A program made the translations under genes and the position numbers. A model generated the notes under the pieces. It saw only the letters and a program-made list of their open reading frames with translations, had not been told where the DNA came from and did not search any database. A stretch of 25,831 bases of DNA, taken from Saprospiraceae bacterium (GTDB lineage: Bacteria; Bacteroidota; Bacteroidia; Chitinophagales; Saprospiraceae). The stretch is taken from NCBI GenBank assembly GCA_016717105.1, contig JADKGF010000006.1:1-25831 (forward strand), given 5' to 3'. Every line of letters begins with the position of its first letter. Position 1 is the stretch's first letter. Below are positions 18,734 through 25,831 of this stretch, in pieces.

Positions 18734-20462
18734 CTGCAAATTCAAGCCCGAATATTGATATAAAACCAACCGCAACTAAACAAGTAACGGGATCACAGGC
18801 CTTATTGGATGCATTGATTCAGGAAGGCGTAAAACTATTTTTGGCTATCCAGGTGGTGCGATCATGCCAGTGTATGATGCACTTTATGATTACAATGATC
18901 GATTAGAACACATCTTAGTGCGTCACGAACAAGGTGCCATCCATGCAGCGCAAGGATTTGCCCGTGTATCAGGCAAAACAGGTGTAGTTTTTGCCACAAG
19001 TGGTCCAGGTGCAACCAATTTGGTAACAGGCTTGGCTGATGCCATGATAGATTCTACGCCTGTAGTATGTATAACGGGACAGGTTTTTGCACATTTGTTG
19101 TTGGTACAGATGCTTTTCAAGAGACCGATGTCATCAATATCACACTCCTGTCACAAAATGGAGTTATCAAGTCACCAATGCTGAAGAAATTCCACATGTA
19201 TTGGCAAGCTTTTACATCGCTAGTACTGGACGGCCTGGGCCGGTGGTCATTGATATTACCAAATGCACAATTGCAACTATTTGATTATGAAGGTTATCAA
19301 AAGTGTTTTCATATCCGAAGTTATAAACCAAAACCAGAAGTAAGACCTGCTTATATTGCGGAAGCAGCTGCGATTATCAATGAAGCAAAAAGGCCATTCG
19401 TCATCTTTGGTCAAGGTGTTATTTTGGGAAATGCAGAGAAGGAATTTCAAGCTTTTTTGTCGAAAAAGAAATTTTCCTGCTGCTTGGATTATCTTAGGTA
19501 TAGGTGCGATACCGACAGATCATGAGCTTGCAGTTGGGATGTTGGGCATTGCATGGCAATTATGGACCGAATCTTCTTACCAATGAATGTGATGTACCTA
19601 TAGCTGTGGGTATGCGTTTTGTTGATGGGTAACAGGCAGGTTAGATAAATATGCAAAACAGGCAAAAATCATCCATCTGACATAGATCCGCTGAAATCGA
19701 TAAAAATGTTAAGTACCGATCTCGTTTGGGGTAGATTGCAAAGAAACATTGCTATTCTTGACTAAATTGATTCAAAAAATGACCAATAAAGACTGGCTCC
19801 AAAATTTGCAGATTTACCATAAAAGAAACCGAAAAGTCATCTTTCTGAGCAAAATCCGAGTCAGAGACGATAACTCTGGCAGAAGTACTCAAATGTATCA
19901 ATGGAAATTACCAAAGGGATGCAATTATTGTAATGCGATGTAGGTCAGCGCAAATGGTCGCTGTCGCTACGCCAAGCTCAATAACACTGGTCTAATGTTA
20001 CTTCCAGGTGGACTTGGAACGATGGGATTTGCACTGCCAGCGCTACTGGCGCAAAATATGGTGCACCTGATAGACAGGTCATTGCCATTATTGGTGATGG
20101 TGGATTTCAGATGACATTAAGGAGTTAGGTACCATCATGCAAGCTAATGTCAATGTAAAATCATCATTCTCAATAATCAGTTTCTTGGTATGGTCAGACA
20201 ATGGCAAGAGCTTTTTCATCAGAATAGGTATTCGTTTGTCAATATCAAAAGTCCAGATTATATAAAATTGGCTGCAGCCTATAACATTGATGCGAAAAAA
20301 GTAGATCAAAGAGCTGAACTTAAAAGCACATTAGAGGATATTTTAAGGCATGAAAATCCGTTTTTATTGGAAGTGATGGTCGGAAAAGAGAACAATCGTT
20401 TTCCTATGGTACCAAAAGGTCGCGGAGTTTCGGAAATTATATTATCAAAAGAAGAATTGTAA
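18730..20462 (+). pseudogene. ilvB: Acetolactate synthase large (catalytic) subunit, frame broken
   Basis: Thiamine-diphosphate enzyme that condenses pyruvate with pyruvate or 2-oxobutanoate, the first common step of valine and isoleucine synthesis. About 577 residues when joined. Seen in order: GSQALLDALIQEGVK, GYPGGAIMPVYDALYDYN, the catalytic Glu in LVRHEQGAIHAAQGFARVSGK, TSGPGATNLVTGLADAMIDS, VGTDAFQETD, GRPGPVVIDITK, a middle FAD-binding domain with FGQGVI and ELAVGMLGMHG, and the C-terminal ThDP domain with LPGGLGTMGFALPA, GDGGFQMT, IIILNNQFLGMVRQWQELF and RFPMVPKGRGVSEII. Roughly ten single-base indels, several between 19080 and 20170. The ATG (18730-18732) overlaps the upstream stop, and the TAA (20460-20462) overlaps the ilvN start by one base, so the three genes look coupled. 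Confidence 0.93.
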
Positions 20463-21002
20463 TGAAGCAAGAATATACTATTACCGTTTACACGGAAAAT
20501 CAAATAGGCTTGATCAATAAATTGGCGATCATCTTTACCCGTCGAAAAATAAATATCGAAAGCTTAAATACATCGCCAAGCGAAGTAGTGAAGGTATTCA
20601 TAGAGTCACCATTGTCATCAATGGAACCGAAGATGTTGTCAGGAAATTATCAAGACAAATAGAGAAATTGCCTGACGTACTCAAGGCTGATTTCAATACA
20701 GATGACGAAATTATATGGCAAGAGATGGCACTCTACAAAGTAGCGGGCGATTCAGCTACCGAAAAAGTAAAAAAGTGGAACGTCTCCTTAGAGAACAAGT
20801 ATGCTCGAGCTGTTGTGATTAGAAAAGATTTTATCATTTTCGAACGTACAGGTCAAAGAGAAGAAATAAACAACCTAATCAAAAACTTTAGAACCATACG
20901 GCCTTTTGGACTAAAACGAACCCAAGAATTGCTATTATCAAAAAAGCGATGGGTTTTCACAATAAAGTTAAAGAATTTGAATACAGAGTGCCAAGTGAGT
21001 AA
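20462..21002 (+). pseudogene. ilvN: Acetolactate synthase small (regulatory) subunit, frame broken
   Basis: ACT-domain subunit that stabilises and feedback-regulates acetolactate synthase. About 180 residues when joined. Residues 1-75 form the ACT domain (EYTITVYTENQIGLINKLAIIFTRR, split here, followed by INIESLNTSPSEV). An indel near 20590 shifts the frame, after which GIHRVTIVINGTEDVV and RQIEKLPDVLKAD follow. The C-terminal half has KYARAVVIRKDFIIFERTGQ and, after another break near 20900, a final FHNKVKEFEYRVPSE with stop 21000-21002. TAATG overlap with ilvB suggests reinitiation-type coupling and equal expression of both subunits. Confidence 0.9.
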
Positions 21003-21138
21003 GCTTTTGTGGGAAATGAATTCTTAGACAAAAATGAAGGCGTTTTTAGCCTGTAAATATCCTAACCAAATATAATTTTATACCTTATCTATCAATTAAT
21101 TTGTAATTCAAAATTTATCATTAGTAATTAAAACAAGT

Positions 21139-22190
21139 ATGGCACAATTAAAATTTCCCTTGTACAGTAGAAAATGTAGTCACCAGAGAAGAATTCCTTG
21201 CGGCAAAAGCCAGAGAAGTACTCAAAGATGAAGTCATCGCTATCATTGGTGGTGGTGTGTACAAGGGCCTGGTCAAGCGATGAACCTTAAAGATAATGGT
21301 TTTAATGTCATCATTGGTCAAAGACAGGATTCGCCGACATGGCAAAAAGCAGTAAATGATGGATGGATACCAGGTGAGACGCGGTTTAGCATAGAAGAAG
21401 CAGCTGAAAAAGGAACTATCATCCAGCATCTCATTGTCTGATGCGGCGCAGATTGCAATTTGGCCTACTTTGCAGCCGTATTTGACACCGGGCAAAGCTT
21501 TGTATTTTTCGCATGGATTTGGTGTGATCTACAAAGAAAGAACGGGTGCATCGTACCACCTGCTGGCATTGACGTCATATTTGATAGCACCAAAAGGTTC
21601 AGGTACCAGTTTGAGAAGATTACTTTTAGAAGCGTAAAGGACTCAATTCTAGCTAAGTGATCTTCCAAGATGCGACTGGGAAAGCGTTTGATCGGTGGTA
21701 GCTTTGGGTATATCGGTGTAGGGTCAGGATATCTATTCGAAACCGATTTTCAAAAGAAGTATAGTGACCTTACTGGCGAACGTGGTGGGTTTGATGGGCG
21801 CTGTCACATGTATCTTCGAAGCACAATATAATGAATTGCGCAAGCGTGGACATTCGCCATCTGAAGCATTCAATGAGACAGTAGAAGAACTGACGTAATC
21901 ACTCATGCCGCTTGTAGAAACGGTATGGACTGGATGTATGCCAATTGTAGCACGACTGCACAACGTGGCGCCTTGGATTGGAAAAACAAATTTAGGAGAT
22001 AGGGTAGCTCCAGTCTTTTCTGGAATTATACGACAGTGTCGCATCGGGCAACGAAGCACAAAGGTCTATTGATAGCAATTCGCAGACAGATTATAGAGAA
22101 AAGTTGGAAGTGGAACTCAAAGAACTTCGCGACTCAGAAATGTGGCAAACAGGCAAGACCGTAAGAAGTCTAAGACCAGAAAGAAATTAA
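21139..22190 (+). pseudogene. ilvC: Ketol-acid reductoisomerase, frame broken
   Basis: NADPH- and Mg-dependent enzyme that isomerises and reduces acetolactate or acetohydroxybutyrate. About 350 residues when joined, matching the Bacteroidota form (end KTVRSLRPERN, TAA 22188-22190). Seen: MAQL start, NVVTREEFLAAKAREVLKDE, the Rossmann loop IAIIGGG-V-QGPGQAMNLKDNGFNVIIGQR, GTIIQHLLSDAAQIA, GKALYFSHGFGV, APKGSGTSLRR, FQDATGKAFDR, SGYLFETDF, DLTGERG and FNETVEELT with the catalytic-site Glu residues. The usual YGVQ reads GGV here, next to a frame break. About eight indels. It lies 136 bp after ilvN; that spacer shows no hairpin. Confidence 0.93.
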
Positions 22191-22229
22191 TGATTTATCA
22201 TTTAACTTTTGTAATTCCTAATTTCATCA

Positions 22230-23526
22230 ATGGTTGCAGTAACTGATATACAAAAAGCACATCTACGACTAAAAGAAGGAGTATATACTACACTTTTGCA
22301 ACGCAATCCTTCACTATCTAGCAAATATGATTGCAATGTCTGCCCAAAAGAGAAGATATGCAGGTCGTTCGCTCCTTCAAAATCCGTGGTGCATACAATC
22401 AAAATTTCTGTCGGCGGAACCTACACTCGTCACACGCGGTATCGTATGTGCGAGTGCAGGCAACCACGCGCAAGGAGTCGCTCTCTGGCAGCTTCCAATC
22501 TGAAGATTCACGCCACGATCTACATGCCATCTTACTACAATCTTCAAAACAAAAGATATCTAAGGTGCGACATTTTGGTGGCGAGTACGTAGATATTGTA
22601 CTGGTCGGTATGTATATTTGACGATGGTTATCATGTGGCCATCCAGCGGTGAATTGGATGGTTTGCCATTTATACACCCGTTTGATGATTATGATGTCGC
22701 GGCTTGGCAAGGCACTGTAGGATTGGAGATATTGAGCAGTGTCCTGGAACCATTGGAGTATATCCGTTGGCGGCAGTTGGTGGTGGAGCTGAGTTGAGTG
22801 GAAAGGATCTTATTTCAAAACAACGATCAACAAACACCAAAATCATAGCCATTGAATCAGATATAGTGCCGGCGCTTCATGCATCACTAAACACCGGGAC
22901 AAGTTGTTACCTTAGACAAAATAGATCCCTTTGCAGATGGTATCATGGTAAACGCGTTGGACAGCATACTTTTGATATTCTTGCAAGAGTTACTAGATGA
23001 AATTGTCTTGGTTCCTGAAGGTCAAATTTGCTCTACGATGTTGAAATCCATACAATGATGAGTGCCATCGTAACTGAGCCAGCCGAGCTATCCAGCATCT
23101 CTTGCCCTTGCACTTACCTGAGATCAAAATCAACAAAGGCAAAATGTAGGCATCATCATCTGTGGTGGCAACAATGATATCAGCCGCACCGAAGAGATCA
23201 GAGAGCGTGCCCTACTATGGGAAAATAGAAAACATTATTTTATCGTCCGCTTTCCGCAAAGAGCTGGAGCATTGCGAGATTTTCTTTCCAAAGGCTCATG
23301 ACCTGAAGATGATATTACCCACTTTGCTTATACCAAAAAACAATAGAGATCCAGTCCTAGTACTTGTAGGTATCGAACCGAAAAATCAAGATGACTTTCC
23401 CTGCATTGATAGGATAGATTGACTGCTGCCAAAATCAATTACGAACACATCAACAACAATCCGATGTTGTTTGAGATGTTGGGTGTAGGAAGAGACTTCT
23501 TAGGGGATTTTAGGCAGAGATTTTAA
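22230..23526 (+). pseudogene. ilvA: Biosynthetic threonine dehydratase (threonine ammonia-lyase), frame broken
   Basis: PLP enzyme that deaminates threonine to 2-oxobutanoate, the committed step to isoleucine. About 432 residues when joined. Seen: AHLRLKEGVYTTLLQRNPSLSSKYDCNV, KREDMQVVRSFKIRGAYN with the PLP lysine, the phosphate-side SAGNHAQGVAL, FGGEYVDIVLVG, PFDDYDVAAWQGTVGLEIL, a glycine-rich PVGGGGLISGL readable with one shift, VKRVGQHTFDIL, VPEGQICSTML, and TEPAGA. The C-terminal ACT-like domain has KHYFIVRFPQRAGALRDFLS, DDITHFAYTKK, DPVLVLVGIE and a final INYEHINNNPMLFEMLG, stop 23524-23526. This is the shorter single-regulatory-domain form common in Bacteroidota and Firmicutes. About ten indels. 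Last gene of the ilv cluster, 39 bp after ilvC. Confidence 0.92.
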
Positions 23527-23537
23527 TATAACTAGGC

Positions 23538-23589
23538 TTTTTTTTTTTTTTCTTAAATGAGCTGATTAAAATGGCTAATCGGCTCATTT
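23538..23589 (+). terminator. T14 tract and hairpin behind ilvA; candidate terminator
   Basis: A run of 14 T (23538-23551) is followed by a hairpin: AAATGAGCTGATTA (23555-23568), a 7-nt loop, and TAATCGGCTCATTT (23576-23589), pairing over 14 positions with one G-U wobble, then ATTTATTTTC. This can act as the terminator of the ilv operon. The same DNA is also the first of two palindromes in front of the Fic gene. Confidence 0.5.
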
Positions 23590-23633
23590 ATTTTCATATA
23601 TTTGAGCCGAATAGTGTAAATAATCGGCTCATG
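23556..23633 (+). promoter_or_regulatory. Two 33-bp palindromes with identical 13-7-13 geometry at the Fic promoter; candidate operator
   Basis: Four copies of a 13-bp half-site with core TGAGCCGA/TCGGCTCA. Palindrome 1 is 23556-23568 facing 23576-23588. Palindrome 2 is 23601-23613 facing 23621-23633. Both have a 7-bp centre of unrelated sequence, and their axes are 45 bp apart. A perfect -7 box, TATATTTG (23597-23604), lies between them and runs into palindrome 2. The Fic start codon (23631-23633) is the last three bases of the fourth half-site. This is what a repressor site would look like; the Fic C-terminal winged-helix domain is the obvious candidate binder (inference). Confidence 0.6.
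23597..23604 (+). promoter_or_regulatory. Perfect -7 box of the Fic gene
   Basis: TATATTTG matches TAnnTTTG fully, 26 bp before the ATG. No TTTG is found at the -33 position, which falls in the centre of the first palindrome. Confidence 0.45.
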
Positions 23634-24723
23634 TTATATAATTGGGAACAAAAAGATTGGCTTCAATTTAGGTACAATGAAAACGAATTCACAGAAATAG
23701 CATTGCGATTTACAGCCTTAGCCGGAGAAAGTCATGGATATATAAAGCTTATCTGATAATGAACAATCAGAAACAATTCTAAATGTACTTGTAAAGGAAG
23801 CAATAAAGAGTTCTGCCTTAATAGCGAAATATTGTCGTCAAGATTTGGTTTCGAGTATTCGTAAAATTTAGGCTATCCTTCACCAAGCCTTCATATTAAA
23901 GATAAAAGGCAGAAGGCATGCGTATGCTTATGGTTAAGTCTCGAGAGAATATTGGATGATGTACTTGACAGAAGCACAGCTTTTTGATTGGCATAATTTA
24001 TTGATGATGGGCAATAAATTCCATAAATAGTGGTCACTATGGATGTCATATTGAGCCTATGCAAGTTGTCTCTGGGTCTATTATAAAGAAGTGGCATTTT
24101 ATGCACCACCATCAGTTCGAGTACCAAAATGAAATGAAAAAAATTCCTATGAATGGTTTAATGAAACAAAACTTGAGGAAAACGCCCAATTGCAAACTTA
24201 TTGATTCGATCAGCAATTGCTCATTTGTATTTTGAAACGATTCACCCATTTGAAGATGGAAATGGCAGAATAGGTAGGATTATAGCAGAAAAATCATTAG
24301 CACAAGGTTTAAAACAGGTCTATTTTAATGAGTATCTCGACAGCGATTGATCGTGTAGCGCAATAAAAATGCCTATTATACTGCATTAAAAAGGCACAGA
24401 GAAGCAATGGGATGTGACAGATTGGGTACAATATTTTTCAGAAACCATCCTAGATGCTCAACAAGATTTTTTATTACAACTATTGATTTTTTGGTTAAAA
24501 CAGCTTTTTTGATAGAAATAAACTCAACTTAATGAAGCACAGAGCAAAGTGATATACAAAATGCTTGAAGATGGAGAAACAGTATTTGCTGGAGCGAATG
24601 AATGCACGAAAATATCAATCTATTTCTAGGGTTTCAAAAAGCAACAGCAACACGTCATCTGCAAGATTTGGTGGAAAGGGTTTACGGGGTCCACATCAAA
24701 GTGGTCGTAGCAATTTAAATTAA
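23631..24723 (+). pseudogene. Fic-family protein (DUF4172-type N-terminus, Fic core, C-terminal winged helix), frame broken
   Basis: Fic enzymes usually transfer AMP from ATP to target proteins. Joined length is about 364 residues, normal for this subfamily. The N-terminus MLYNWEQKDWLQFRYNENEF is the DUF4172-type start (YNW-x-DW-x-F). The middle has LGYPSPSLHIKDKR, then LTEAQLFDWHNLLM, EPMQVVSGSI and APPSVRVPK-type sequence. The core motif HPFEDGNGRIGR (24243-24278) is complete, with catalytic His and the ATP-phosphate-binding residues, in the context RSAIAHLYFETI...IIAEKSLAQG. The C-terminus has LNEAQSKVIYKMLEDGE, MNARKYQSISRVS, KATATRHLQDLVE and GPHQSGRSNLN (stop 24721-24723), a winged-helix DNA-binding tail. 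The inhibitory helix normally reading (S/T)xxxE(G/N) is present as SSALIAK, where the Glu cannot be read. More than ten indels interrupt the gene. Confidence 0.85.
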
Positions 24724-24804
24724 TGGGCGAAATTGTCATAAGTCCATTTGAGTGTTGCCTTCCATTTGTAATTAGTGTTTTTTCCTCTCAACGATCACAA
24801 TCAT

Positions 24805-24850
24805 AAAAAAAAAAAAGCACCACCAAATGATTACTTGGTAGCGCCTTTTT
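24805..24850. terminator. Bidirectional rho-independent terminator
   Basis: Twelve A (24805-24816), stem GCACCACCAA (24817-24826), 8-nt loop, stem TTGGTAGCGC (24835-24844) pairing with two wobbles, then C and five T (24846-24850). It serves both the plus-strand Fic gene and the minus-strand surface protein gene that converge here. Confidence 0.85.
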
Positions 24851-24862
24851 GAAGAAATGAAT

Positions 24863-25831
24863 TTATCGCATCAAAATCACTTTTTGTAGTTACATAGTTT
24901 TTCAGTAGTCAATCGAACCATATATACGCCATTTTGAATGGCATCTGGTATTGATTTCAAAAACGCCATCAACAGATTCTTGTTTTGAGAAAGAAACTTC
25001 CCTTGGCCATTACCGCTATAGATGCTTATTGTTCCATCAGCAATTCCATTTGACTCTATGGTAAATGCACCATAATACTTGTCGGATTTGGATAGAGTTT
25101 AAAATCATTTTGCTATCAAATTTCTTGCGTATTCGTCGGTCTTCTTAGGAATCTAGAAAACCAAATCTTTTTACTTTCGTTTGTTCGGAAGTCATTTAGT
25201 ACAGCTCGGATGGCATTAGGTCATCTGCGATGCTCAAGATGTTGGCTAGATTTCCAGACTCAGTAGGTCTGATAGTGATGGTAAACAATGTATCCGTACT
25301 ACTCAAGGTCAAAGGCGCAGTTGTAGGTAGTAACCAAACAAATCTAAGCGAGCGCAATTCTTCATTGAAGGAGATGTCTTTTAAGGCTTTCTTTTTGGTA
25401 CTGACCATGATGGCATCTTTGAGCCTGATTGCCGCTTGCAATGCATAAATATTATTGAACGTAGAAGAGAAAAACGAAACTTCAAACAACTCGTTTTTTA
25501 CGACTGGATCGTCATAACAAACTATTTCGAAAGGTGGTAATGCTGGTTCTGCTTTGAAATTGATTTCTCTACTTGGCCATGATTTACTATATTGCCATTT
25601 ACTTCGTATCTTAGGGCTACCAAAAGATGTGTTCCTTTATATTGATTGTAATCAAATGACAATTGGTTTTCATAGTTTCCAGTGAAGTAGCTCTTTATTT
25701 GGAAGTCATCGATGACACCCAAGCAATGATTTACATTACTGCCATTAAACATTGATCCATTCACAATATACGCACCATTAGTTTCACTTACACCGATCTC
25801 AGGGGATGATAATTACCGGGTCATTGCAACC
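24863..25831 (-). pseudogene. T9SS-exported surface protein, 3' part, frame broken, runs off the right edge
   Basis: The gene enters from the right edge and ends at TAA 24863-24865. Reading from the edge gives NDPVII and VSETNGAYIVNGSMFNGSNV, then GVIDDFQIKSYFTGNYENQL and YKGTHLLVALRYEVNG. A domain follows (25489 to 25196) beginning FEVSFFSSTFNNIYALQAAI and containing RSLRFVWL, LSSTDTLFTITI and GNLANILSIADD. The alternation resembles a cohesin-like beta-sandwich seen in many Saprospiraceae surface proteins (inference). The last 80 or so residues are a type A T9SS sorting domain: FKLYPNPTS, GTISIYSGNGQG, NGVYMVRLTTEK and a final KVILMR. Several single-base breaks. Export and surface anchoring are supported by the tail; function is unknown. 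Confidence 0.7.

Noticed and set aside
22399..22710. 103-residue minus-strand frame inside the ilvA region
   Set aside because: It is antisense to clearly homologous threonine dehydratase sequence and has no recognisable domain.
16406..23526. True loss of the branched-chain amino acid pathway by gene decay
   Set aside because: All six genes keep full length, catalytic residues and family C-termini; only single-base indels separate the frames, so sequence error is the simpler reading. It remains to be tested with accurate reads.
23556..23633. Four short repeats as a mini CRISPR array
   Set aside because: The copies alternate in orientation, are 13 bp with 7-bp centres, and overlap a promoter and start codon; no cas genes are present.

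Overview
The window is AT-rich DNA of the Bacteroidota type and looks most like a Saprospiraceae-like genome. This is inferred from three things: two cell-surface proteins with type IX secretion (T9SS) sorting tails, a Bacteroidota-style OstA-like protein and IlvC, and several upstream boxes matching the Bacteroidota -7 consensus TAnnTTTG. No tRNA, rRNA, CRISPR array, transposase or prophage gene was seen.

Layout. (1) 1-3161 (+): 3' part of a large T9SS-exported surface protein with three Ig-like repeats, broken into many frames. (2) 3360-3394: a strong hairpin terminator. (3) 3412-5411 (-): OstA-like (LptA/LptD-related) protein with one frameshift near its C-terminus. (4) 5650-6990 (+): FucP/GluP-type sugar MFS transporter. 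(5) 7052-11316 (-): a peptide-type ABC import operon made of a lipoprotein binding protein and two enlarged permeases, without ATPase genes; the second permease is broken at an A10 tract. (6) 11717-12643 (+): TIGR01777-type SDR epimerase, ending base-to-base against (7) 12644-13813 (-): an OmpA-family protein. (8) 13922-14575 (-): a diverged tandem copy of the N-terminal domain of that protein, without the OmpA domain. (9) 14685-16052 (-): dGTPase-like HD hydrolase (dgt). (10) 16406-23526 (+): a branched-chain amino acid operon ilvD - dinB-like - ilvB - ilvN - ilvC - ilvA. (11) 23631-24723 (+): a Fic protein with a C-terminal winged-helix tail, preceded by two palindromes of identical geometry that overlap a perfect -7 box and the start codon. 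(12) 24863-25831 (-): 3' part of a second T9SS surface protein, facing Fic across a bidirectional terminator.

How the genes work together. ilvA makes 2-oxobutanoate, ilvBN makes acetohydroxy acids, ilvC reduces and isomerises them, and ilvD dehydrates them, so the cluster covers the common isoleucine/valine pathway except the final transaminase. The ABC genes would import peptides with ATPases encoded elsewhere. The two end genes are exported surface proteins.

Quality caveat. From about 3.4 to 13.8 kb the reading frames are nearly perfect, with two breaks, both in or beside A/T runs. From 0 to 3.2 kb and from 13.9 to 25.8 kb almost every gene is split by single-base indels. Even so, those complete genes keep family length, catalytic motifs and natural C-termini. 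I read this mainly as uneven sequence accuracy rather than gene death. The type 'pseudogene' below means 'frame not continuous as given'.
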